DNA of 21,135 nt, taken from an uncultured Prevotella sp. (GTDB lineage Bacteria > Bacteroidota > Bacteroidia > Bacteroidales > Bacteroidaceae). The position numbers and the translations under genes are program-made. The stretch spans positions 1-21,135 of the forward strand of contig CATXJC010000031.1 of assembly GCA_958369755.1 (NCBI GenBank), written 5' to 3'. Below, in pieces: positions 15,070-21,135 of the stretch. Every line of letters begins with the position of its first letter. The first letter of the stretch is position 1. Under the pieces are notes generated by a model. It saw nothing but the letters and a program-made list of their open reading frames with translations, ran no database searches and was not told the origin of the DNA.

Positions 15070-16587
15070 ATGGCAGATAGAAAAGTAAGAGTGCGTTTTG
15101 CCCCAAGTCCAACGGGAGCACTGCACATTGGTGGTGTCCGTACCGCCCTTTATAATTATTTGTTTGCTCGCCAGCATGGTGGTGAGCTTGTGTTCCGTAT
15201 CGAGGATACAGACTCTCATCGTTTTGTACCAGGAGCCGAGGAATATATCCTGGAATCTTTCAAGTGGCTCGGTATCCAGTTTGATGAGGGTGTGAGTTTC
15301 GGTGGCGAGCATGGTCCTTATCGCCAGAGCGAGCGTCGTGATATCTATAAGAAATATGTACAGCAGCTTTTGGACAATGGTAAGGCATACATCGCTTTCG
15401 ATACTCCAGAGGAGCTGGAAGCTAAGCGTGCTGAGATTCAGAATTTCCAGTACGATGCCCATACCCGTATGCAGATGCGCAACTCTCTTACCCTTTCCAA
15501 GGAGGAGGTAGATCAGCTCATCGCCGACGGCAAGCAATACACTGTTCGCTTCAAGATTGAACCAGGACAGGAGATTCATGTCAACGATATGATTCGTGGC
15601 GACGTGAAGGTGATGAGTGATATCCTGGACGACAAGGTGCTCTATAAGAGTGCTGACGAATTGCCAACTTATCACTTGGCAAACATCGTGGACGACCACT
15701 TGATGGAAATCTCTCACGTGATTCGTGGTGAGGAATGGTTGCCTAGTGCCCCATTGCACGTTCTCCTTTATCAGGCTTTCGGTTGGGAGGATACTATGCC
15801 TCGCTTCGCACACCTTCCTTTGCTTCTCAAGCCAGAGGGCAAGGGTAAGTTGAGTAAGCGTGATGGTGACCGCCTCGGTTTCCCTGTATTCCCATTGGAG
15901 TGGCACGACCCTAAGACCGGTGAGGTTTCTTCTGGTTATCGTGAGAGTGGCTACTTCCCAGAGGCTGTAGTCAACTTCCTGGCGCTCCTCGGCTGGAACC
16001 CTGGTACGGAGCAGGAAATCTTCTCTCTCGATGAGTTGGTGAAGGCTTTCGATATCTCCCGCTGTTCCAAGGCTGGTGCCAAGTTCGACTTCAAGAAGGG
16101 CATCTGGTTCAACCATGAGTACATCCTCATGAAGAGTGATGATGAGATTGCCAACCTCTTTGCACCTATCGTGGCTAACAATGGTGTAGAGGAGACTTTG
16201 GATAGAGTAAAGCAGGTGGTACACATGATGAAGGACCGTGTGAACTTCGTCTATGAGTTGTGGCCATTGTGCTCATTCTTCTTTATTCCTCCTACAGAGT
16301 ATGATGCCAAGACTGCCAAGAAGCGCTGGAAGGAGTACTCTGCTCAGCAGATGACTGAACTCGCTGAGGTTCTCGAGGGCATCGAGGACTTCTCTATCGA
16401 GGGTCAGGAGCCTGTCGTATTGAAGTGGGTAGAGGACAAGGGCTATAAGCTCGGTGATGTAATGAATGCCTTCCGCCTGACTCTCGTAGGAGAGGGCAAG
16501 GGTCCAGGTATGTTCGACATCTCTGCCTTCCTCGGTAAGGAGGAGACTTTGCGTCGCCTTCGCAAGGCTATCGAAGTTTTGGGTTAA
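15070..16587 (+). CDS. gltX: Glutamate--tRNA ligase
   Basis: Class I aminoacyl-tRNA synthetase charging tRNA-Glu in the cytoplasm, needed for protein synthesis and also for tetrapyrrole supply in species using the C5 route. The 505-residue protein starts with RVRFAPSPTGALHIGGVRTAL, containing the HIGH-type signature HIGG (19-22). FRIEDTD follows soon after, and the KMSKS-type loop is KLSKR (260-264). The C-terminal half is the anticodon-binding helical domain (about 340-505). Length and motifs match the family. The long open frame on the opposite strand is a shadow of its codon bias. It is followed by a perfect hairpin (16602-16646), then waaA 98 nt later on the same strand. Confidence 0.97.
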   Translation: MADRKVRVRFAPSPTGALHIGGVRTALYNYLFARQHGGELVFRIEDTDSHRFVPGAEEYILESFKWLGIQFDEGVSFGGEHGPYRQSERRDIYKKYVQQLLDNGKAYIAFDTPEELEAKRAEIQNFQYDAHTRMQMRNSLTLSKEEVDQLIADGKQYTVRFKIEPGQEIHVNDMIRGDVKVMSDILDDKVLYKSADELPTYHLANIVDDHLMEISHVIRGEEWLPSAPLHVLLYQAFGWEDTMPRFAHLPLLLKPEGKGKLSKRDGDRLGFPVFPLEWHDPKTGEVSSGYRESGYFPEAVVNFLALLGWNPGTEQEIFSLDELVKAFDISRCSKAGAKFDFKKGIWFNHEYILMKSDDEIANLFAPIVANNGVEETLDRVKQVVHMMKDRVNFVYELWPLCSFFFIPPTEYDAKTAKKRWKEYSAQQMTELAEVLEGIEDFSIEGQEPVVLKWVEDKGYKLGDVMNAFRLTLVGEGKGPGMFDISAFLGKEETLRRLRKAIEVLG

Positions 16588-16601
16588 TTCACAATAAACA
16601 T

Positions 16602-16646
16602 CTCTCTGAGGAACTTTTGCCGTCGGGCTGAATGTTCCTCAGAGAG
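16602..16646 (+). terminator. Perfect 13-bp hairpin between gltX and waaA
   Basis: CTCTCTGAGGAAC (16602-16614) pairs perfectly with GTTCCTCAGAGAG (16634-16646) around a 19-nt loop. No proper U-tract follows (TTCACGTATTT), so it may be a weak terminator, an RNA-stability element or a regulatory stem rather than a standard terminator. Confidence 0.45.
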
Positions 16647-16685
16647 TTCACGTATTTATAGATACTAACCAATAAAAGTAATATC

Positions 16686-17960
16686 ATGATCTATAATATC
16701 GTAATATATTTCGTCCTATTGGGCATAGCCATCGCCAGTCTGTTTAATGAAAAGGTACGCAAGATGTGGCGTGGCGAGCGTGAGGCTTTCAAGATATTGA
16801 AGCAGAAGGTGGATCCTAATGCTAAGTACATCTGGTTTCATGCAGCATCGCTCGGCGAGTTTGAGCAGGGACGTCCATTGATGGAGCAAATCCGCAAGGA
16901 TTATCCTCAGTATAAGATTTTGCTCACCTTCTATTCTCCTTCGGGTTATGAGGTGCGCAAGAACTATGAGGGTGCCGACATCATCTGCTATATGCCTGTG
17001 GATACCCGTCTGAATGCAATCCGTTTCCTTCGCCTGGTGCGTCCTGTGATGGCTTTCTTCATCAAGTATGAGTTTTGGTCTAATTTCCTTCATATCCTGA
17101 AGCATCGCAACATTCCTACCTATAGTGTGAGCAGTATCTTCCGCGAGGATCAGGTATTCTTCAAGTGGTACGGCAGAAGTTATGCCAATGTACTGAAGTG
17201 TTTTACCCGTTTCTTCGTGCAGAATGAGGAAAGCAAGCGATTGCTGGAAAGCATCGGAATCAAGGATGTGGATGTGGTAGGAGATACCCGTTTCGACCGT
17301 GTTCTCCAGATCAAGGAGGCAGCAAAGCATTTGCCTATCTGCGAAGCTTTCAGAAGTGGGGTGGCTGGTTCTGATTCTGCTGCGTCTTCTGAGAAAGCAT
17401 CTCGTCCAGACTACAAGGTCTTCGTGGCAGGTAGTTCATGGCCTCCAGATGAGGAAATCTTTATCCGTTTCTTCAATGAGCATAAGGATTGGCGATTATT
17501 GATTGCTCCTCATGTGATTGCAGAGGAACATCTGAAGCTGATTCTTTCTCTCTTGAAGGATAAGAAGGTGGTACGCTATACTCAGACTACTCCTGAAGAA
17601 GCTGCCAAGGCTGATGTGCTGATTATTGATTGCTTCGGCTTGCTGAGCAGTATGTACAACTATGGAGATGTGGCTTATGTCGGTGGCGGATTTGGTGTCG
17701 GTATTCATAATACGCTGGAAGCAGCTGTATGGAATATGCCGGTTATCTTCGGTCCAAACAACAAGAAGTTCCAGGAGGCTCAGGGCTTGCTGAAATCGGG
17801 TGGCGGTTTCGAAATCAATGACTATGAGGATTTTGAGGGCTTGATGAGCAAGCTGATGAACGATGAGGCTTACCTGAAGCAGTCGGGTGATGAGGCTGGT
17901 GCTTTCGTAGCGAGCCTTTCGGGAGCCACAGACAAGGTTTTGGCTAAGGTTACATTATAA
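16686..17960 (+). CDS. waaA: 3-deoxy-D-manno-octulosonic acid (Kdo) transferase
   Basis: WaaA/KdtA, a GT30 glycosyltransferase, adds Kdo to lipid A precursors at the inner membrane, an essential step in lipopolysaccharide assembly. The 424-residue protein has an N-terminal membrane anchor (about 3-20) and the conserved IWFHAASLGEFEQGRPL (E58 and E60; one is the expected catalytic base). It also has ILLTFYSPSGYE, KYEFWSNFL, VGDTRFDRV, VAGSSWPPDE, and the C-terminal donor-site region YVGGGFGVGIHNTLEA. Residues 224-240 (SGVAGSDSAASSEKASR) form a short Ser/Ala-rich insert between the two Rossmann-like domains. It is in the same direction as gltX and closed by a strong terminator. Confidence 0.95.
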   Translation: MIYNIVIYFVLLGIAIASLFNEKVRKMWRGEREAFKILKQKVDPNAKYIWFHAASLGEFEQGRPLMEQIRKDYPQYKILLTFYSPSGYEVRKNYEGADIICYMPVDTRLNAIRFLRLVRPVMAFFIKYEFWSNFLHILKHRNIPTYSVSSIFREDQVFFKWYGRSYANVLKCFTRFFVQNEESKRLLESIGIKDVDVVGDTRFDRVLQIKEAAKHLPICEAFRSGVAGSDSAASSEKASRPDYKVFVAGSSWPPDEEIFIRFFNEHKDWRLLIAPHVIAEEHLKLILSLLKDKKVVRYTQTTPEEAAKADVLIIDCFGLLSSMYNYGDVAYVGGGFGVGIHNTLEAAVWNMPVIFGPNNKKFQEAQGLLKSGGGFEINDYEDFEGLMSKLMNDEAYLKQSGDEAGAFVASLSGATDKVLAKVTL

Positions 17961-17965
17961 TATAT

Positions 17966-18005
17966 AAAAGGTCTCATGGTTCTTGAAAATCATGAGACCT
18001 TTTTT
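17966..18005. terminator. Bidirectional terminator between waaA and the nitroreductase gene
   Basis: AAAAGGTCTCATG (17966-17978) pairs perfectly with CATGAGACCTTTT (17991-18003) around a 12-nt loop, with TTTTTTT in 17999-18005 on the plus strand and TTTT on the minus side. It suits the converging genes waaA (+) and nitroreductase (-). Confidence 0.85.
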
Positions 18006-18059
18006 GATGCTTGGCATAGAATTCTATTTGTTTCATTCCATGCTTGTAATATGCTTTTT

Positions 18060-18584
18060 CTATTTGATGATGCGGTAGTAATCCTCCTTGCGAGGCTTTA
18101 CGGTATGAGGATGAGCAGATGCATAACCCAATGCCAGGGCACCTACACCCATCAAACCTTCAGGAAGATTCCAATCCTTCATCAACTTCTTGCCTTCTTC
18201 TGATGCGAACATACCGTCTTCACGGTTGATCCAGCAGGAAGAAAGACCGATGGAGTGGGCTGCAAGCATCATATTGCCCAAGATGAGGCTGCCGTCTTTT
18301 ACTCCGTTCACATTACTTTCTGGAGCCAGGACGATGACGATGGTTGGCGCTCCGTAGTATGGATCACTCTCTACACCCATGATGTCTGCGTTCATCTTGC
18401 GAAGCTGTGCGCAAACCTCAGGATTCTGAACTGCTATGATGAATGGCTCCTGAGTGCCATGACCGGTAGCTGCCCAAGTTCCAGCTTCCAAAACAGTCTT
18501 CAACTCCTCATCGGTAATCTGGTCAGCCTTGAAGCGACGAATGCTTCTTCTCTCCTTGATGGCTTTTAAAACTTCATTTTCCAT
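18060..18584 (-). CDS. Nitroreductase-family FMN oxidoreductase
   Basis: Small flavoenzyme that would use NAD(P)H to reduce nitro, quinone or other electron-poor substrates; the natural substrate is unknown. The 174-residue protein begins MENEVLKAIKERRSIRRF, where RRSIRRF (12-18) is the typical phosphate/FMN-binding start of the family. AGTWAATGHGTQEPF (about 34-48) and AAHSIGLSSCWINR (about 108-121) are the other conserved flavin-site and dimer segments. GVGALALGYASAHP near the end is also family-like. It is short compared with classical NfsB (~217) but normal for the small clostridial/Bacteroidota group. It lies 53 nt after the PLP-enzyme gene with no terminator between, so the two are likely co-transcribed. 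Confidence 0.9.
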   Translation of the reverse strand: MENEVLKAIKERRSIRRFKADQITDEELKTVLEAGTWAATGHGTQEPFIIAVQNPEVCAQLRKMNADIMGVESDPYYGAPTIVIVLAPESNVNGVKDGSLILGNMMLAAHSIGLSSCWINREDGMFASEEGKKLMKDWNLPEGLMGVGALALGYASAHPHTVKPRKEDYYRIIK

Positions 18585-18637
18585 ATTATCTTGTTTTAAA
18601 CATTGTATTTAGAATTCTTTTCTCTTTATTCGCTCTT

Positions 18638-19840
18638 TTATGCAGGGCATCCGCTCAAATCCTCTTCATCCATATACTGGCTGAGAACTCGTGCAATGCG
18701 AATCAAACCCTGCATCAGGGTCTTGCGAGGACAGGCGATGTTGAGGCGCAGGTAGCCCTGACCAGCCTTCCTGCCATACATCGTACCGCTGTTGACGAAC
18801 ACCTTACCGTCATTCATCAGCTTTTCGTAAGCCTCGTCGCTTGATAACTCGAATGGCAGGATATCGAGCCAAACCAGATAAGTGCCCTCAAGACGGGTAA
18901 CGCGAACCTGCGGCAACTCAGAATTGAAGAATTCCTTTACTGCCTGATAGTTCTCGTAGAGATATTGGTTCAGTTCGTCGAGCCATTCCTCACCCTCGTT
19001 GTAGGCAGCCTGGAGAGCGATGACACCGAATGGATTGACATCGCAAACCTCGTTGATATTGATGGCGCGGTTGATGCGGCGGCGCAATGCTGCATCCGGA
19101 CAGATGATGTTGGCAATCTGGAGTCCGGCAATATTGAATGACTTTGATGGCGAGTTCAATACCACGCAGTTGTCACGGCAAGCTTCGCTGATGCTGGCAA
19201 ACGGAGTGTATTGATAGCCTGGCATGATGAGTTCGCAGTGAATTTCATCGGCAATGATCTTCACGTTATGCTTGAGGCAGATGTCGTTCATTCGCTCCAG
19301 TTCCTCTTTCTTCCATACTCTACCGGCTGGGTTGTGAGGATTGCAGAGGATGAAGGCAGTGGTCTTCTCGTCAGCACACTTGCGCTCGAAATCCTCAAAA
19401 TCGATTTCGTAGGTGCAGTTACCCACACGCTTCAATTCATTTTCTTCCACTTCGCAGCCACTGTTCTTGATACAGGAGAAGAAGCAGTTGTACACAGGAG
19501 TCTGCACCAAAACCTTCTCGCCTGGCATGCAGATAGCCTTAAGGCAACAGGAGATGGCAGGTACTACGCCCGAAGTATAGAGAATCCAGTCTTTCTCTAT
19601 CTTCCACTGGTGGCGGCGGGAGAACCAGTTGATGATTGCCTCGTAGTAAGAATCAGGTACGAGGGTGTAGCCGAAGATGCCGTGAGCTACTCGCTTCTGC
19701 AGGGCTTCGATGATGCAGGGAGCTGTCTGGAAATCCATGTCTGCTACCCACATCGGAATAACGCCGTCTTCCTTTACCAGATCCCATTTATAGGAATTGG
19801 TACCGCGACGTTCGATGATTTCATCAAAATTGTATTTCAT
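18638..19840 (-). CDS. patB: MalY/PatB-type PLP enzyme (putative C-S lyase / aminotransferase)
   Basis: Fold-type I PLP enzyme of the MalY/PatB group, whose members mostly cleave cystathionine or related C-S bonds (cystathionine beta-lyase activity) and sometimes act as aminotransferases. The 400-residue protein opens with the group's signature RRGTNSYKWDLV....PMWVADMDF (11-37). It also has NPHNPAGRVW (167-176), the PLP-contact aspartate in ADEIHCEL (D198) and the Schiff-base lysine in SPSKSFNIAGLQ (K233). RLNIACPR near the C-terminus gives the carboxylate-binding Arg. All catalytic residues are present. It is upstream of the nitroreductase gene, in one probable operon. The 240-nt upstream region holds the palindromic tandem array. 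Confidence 0.9.
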   Translation of the reverse strand: MKYNFDEIIERRGTNSYKWDLVKEDGVIPMWVADMDFQTAPCIIEALQKRVAHGIFGYTLVPDSYYEAIINWFSRRHQWKIEKDWILYTSGVVPAISCCLKAICMPGEKVLVQTPVYNCFFSCIKNSGCEVEENELKRVGNCTYEIDFEDFERKCADEKTTAFILCNPHNPAGRVWKKEELERMNDICLKHNVKIIADEIHCELIMPGYQYTPFASISEACRDNCVVLNSPSKSFNIAGLQIANIICPDAALRRRINRAININEVCDVNPFGVIALQAAYNEGEEWLDELNQYLYENYQAVKEFFNSELPQVRVTRLEGTYLVWLDILPFELSSDEAYEKLMNDGKVFVNSGTMYGRKAGQGYLRLNIACPRKTLMQGLIRIARVLSQYMDEEDLSGCPA

Positions 19841-19903
19841 TTTTGTTTTCTATCTATGTTATTTCTTCATTGCTCGTAGGATAAATCTCCTTTTTCTTAA
19901 TCA

Positions 19904-19999
19904 AAATCTCCGTTCATAAGTGTTGAACGTATGTTCAACACTGCTGAACTTACGTTCAACGCTTTTGAATGTCCGTTCAACGTTTATGAACGGAGATTT
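19904..19999. repeat. 21-bp tandem repeats with palindromic cores, flanked by 16-bp perfect inverted repeats
   Basis: Three consecutive 21-bp units start at 19924, 19945 and 19966, each opening TGAA and carrying CGTTCAAC or TGTTCAAC eleven bases in. Partial units lie on both sides (CCGTTCATAA at the left, TGAACGGAGA from 19987). The first unit lies inside a perfect stem: GTGTTGAAC (19920-19928) with GTTCAACAC (19933-19941) around GTAT. The outer arms AAATCTCCGTTCATAA (19904-19919) and TTATGAACGGAGATTT (19984-19999) are perfect complements. The array lies upstream of the PLP-enzyme gene and downstream of DUF3737. It could be a multi-site operator, a terminator-like RNA structure or a repeat element. 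Confidence 0.8.
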
Positions 20000-20080
20000 C
20001 TCTTAATACTAAGAACAATTCTCCTTAATGGCAATGCTTATTTTGTTTAAGGGAATACAGAATCGCAATGAATGCTTCTG
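20000..20080. other. Remainder of the gap after the DUF3737 gene
   Basis: Apart from the repeat array, this AT-rich gap holds only a weak inverted repeat (CCTTAA 20023-20028 with TTAAGG 20047-20052). No clean terminator for the DUF3737 gene and no promoter consensus for the PLP-enzyme gene were seen between 19841 and 20080. Confidence 0.4.
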
Positions 20081-20935
20081 CTATTTCGAATGGTCGATGA
20101 TCTCACATGCTCCCTTTGGCGCCTTGACAAACTCAGTGTAGGTTACGCTTCCCACTTCGTCTGCCTCGATTCTTCCGGAAATAGGATTCTTGATATTGGT
20201 GATGCTTCCCTTGATGTGTGCATTGATGTTCGTGCAATCCTCAAAGGCACGGTCGCATTCCTTATCGAAGGTGCAGTCTTCGAGTGTGATATGGTCCATA
20301 TAGCAGAGAGGCTGCTCGCCGCTGATGTGGCAACGTACGAACTTGATGTTCTTGCTGTGCCAGGCAAGATACTCGCCATTCAGTTCTGAATCATAAACCG
20401 TCACATTCTCGCACTCCCAGAAACTGTCCTTGGTAGTTATCTTGGCATGGTGAATCTCTACATTCCTGCAGTATTGGAATACATACTTGGAATCGCTCTC
20501 CAGTCCATCTACATAGATGTTCTTGGAAAACATAAATGGATAGGTGCCATCGTGAAGCTTTACGTTCTTCAGTTTCAGACCATCTACCTTCCAGAAAGTC
20601 TCGTCTGCATCCGTGATGTTGACGTTCTCCAATTCCAGGTTCTTCATTTCGCGGAAGAACTTAGGACCATCGATGGTGCAGTCTTTCATCACCATATTAT
20701 CACTATACCAGATGGCGGAACGGCTCTCTGGGGCGAAGTAGCAGTCTGTGATGAGGGAGCCATCCACATGCCACCAAGGGTATTTGCCATAAAACTTGGA
20801 ATGGTGGCATTCTATGTTCTTGCAGCACTTGATGCCCGATTCGCCATCTGTAATCGTGATGTCCTCCAGGCGTACGTCGTGAGCACCAAAGAGAGGGCGC
20901 TCGCCTCCGAATGATTTGTTCTTTATCTGTTCCAT
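20081..20935 (-). CDS. DUF3737 family protein, right-handed beta-helix repeats
   Basis: A cytoplasmic protein (no signal peptide or membrane segment) of the DUF3737 family, function unknown. The 284 residues are built of short repeating rungs of about 18-22 residues, each with a pattern such as (N/D)(V/I).(L/I).(D/N)..(L/I/F). Examples are HDVRLEDITITDG, KNIECHHSKFYGKYPWWHVDG, KNLELENVNITDADETFWKVDG and ENVTVYDSELNGEYLAWHSK. This is the signature of a pectate-lyase-like beta solenoid. Several rungs carry W-H or Y-F pairs and Cys residues. It begins MEQIKNKSFGGERPLFGAHD, the family start. It is preceded by an exact promoter -7 element at 20974-20981. A role in carbohydrate binding is possible from the fold, but there is no direct evidence. 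Confidence 0.85.
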   Translation of the reverse strand: MEQIKNKSFGGERPLFGAHDVRLEDITITDGESGIKCCKNIECHHSKFYGKYPWWHVDGSLITDCYFAPESRSAIWYSDNMVMKDCTIDGPKFFREMKNLELENVNITDADETFWKVDGLKLKNVKLHDGTYPFMFSKNIYVDGLESDSKYVFQYCRNVEIHHAKITTKDSFWECENVTVYDSELNGEYLAWHSKNIKFVRCHISGEQPLCYMDHITLEDCTFDKECDRAFEDCTNINAHIKGSITNIKNPISGRIEADEVGSVTYTEFVKAPKGACEIIDHSK

Positions 20936-20973
20936 AATTTTCTATTATCCTTTCTTATTTGTTATTTCAGTTG

Positions 20974-20981
20974 CAAAATTA
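20974..20981 (-). promoter_or_regulatory. Bacteroidota -7 promoter element for the DUF3737 gene
   Basis: On the minus strand this reads TAATTTTG, an exact TAnnTTTG match, 38 nt before the ATG at 20935. A TTTG at 20997-20994 lies closer (12 nt) than the usual -33 spacing. Confidence 0.5.
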
Positions 20982-21080
20982 CAAAAATAATGCCAAAGTC
21001 GTATAACCCGATTTACTGAAAAGTGTAACTTTATGGCGTATTTGCGGATAAAGTTGCTGAAGGCAGGAAAAATGAAAATC

Positions 21081-21119
21081 AAAAAAGGCTGAATCATGAA
21101 GCATTTTCACGATTCAGCC
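21081..21119 (-). terminator. Terminator for a minus-strand gene to the right of the window
   Basis: GGCTGAATC (21087-21095) pairs perfectly with GATTCAGCC (21111-21119), extendable inward past one mismatch. On the minus strand the stem is followed by TTTTTT (21086-21081), so it ends a transcript arriving from beyond 21135. Confidence 0.8.
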
Positions 21120-21135
21120 CTTATCGAGTTAACTT

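Noticed and set aside
15046..16224. 392-codon open frame on the minus strand over gltX
   Set aside because: It is fully antisense to a clear GltX, has a Leu/His/Thr-rich composition typical of shadow frames and shows no domain or signal. Codon bias of gltX explains its length.
19904..19999. CRISPR array
   Set aside because: The 21-bp units are contiguous with diverged internal bases and have no 30-40-nt unique spacers, and there are no cas genes.

Overview
The window looks like chromosomal DNA of a Bacteroidota species, most likely a Prevotella/Segatella-type gut or oral anaerobe. The evidence is a core type IX secretion (T9SS) cluster in the order porP-gldK-gldL-gldM-gldN, the Bacteroidota promoter -7 element TAnnTTTG in front of several genes, weak A-rich ribosome sites, and household proteins (PriA, GltX, WaaA, a 7TM-HD phosphohydrolase) with Bacteroidota-like sequence. 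The genus is an inference, made without a search.

Layout. Positions 1-2195 are an AT-richer accessory stretch. It starts with the C-terminal remnant of a cytosine-5 DNA methyltransferase, broken by a ~140-nt imperfect inverted repeat, followed by a decayed small reading frame and an intact DUF6088/AbiEii-type toxin-antitoxin pair. A strong terminator at 2310-2340 closes this stretch. Positions 2439-7777 hold the T9SS cluster: PorP/SprF-like outer-membrane protein, lipoprotein GldK, inner-membrane motor protein GldL, GldM and periplasmic GldN. GldK, PorP and GldN look complete. GldM is only 361 residues and appears to lack the first periplasmic (D1) domain. GldL has Thr where the family usually has Lys in the first membrane helix. 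An OmpX-like porin gene follows.

From 8657 to 17960 are core genes: priA (+) converging on a FadL-like outer-membrane protein gene (-), then a 7TM-HD hydrolase gene (-) diverging from gltX (+), then waaA (+). Hairpin terminators lie at most of the boundaries. From 18060 to 20935 three minus-strand genes encode a DUF3737 beta-helix protein, a MalY/PatB-type PLP enzyme and a small nitroreductase. Between DUF3737 and the PLP enzyme lies an unusual ~96-nt array of 21-bp tandem repeats with palindromic cores, bounded by 16-bp perfect inverted repeats. The window ends in a terminator for a minus-strand gene to the right.

How the genes work together: GldL and GldM would form the proton-driven motor, with GldM reaching across the periplasm to the GldK/GldN ring under the outer membrane, next to PorP. 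Other T9SS parts (translocon, peptidase) are not in this window. The strongest leads are the compact GldM with the altered GldL, the palindromic tandem array, and the disrupted methyltransferase beside a toxin-antitoxin pair.
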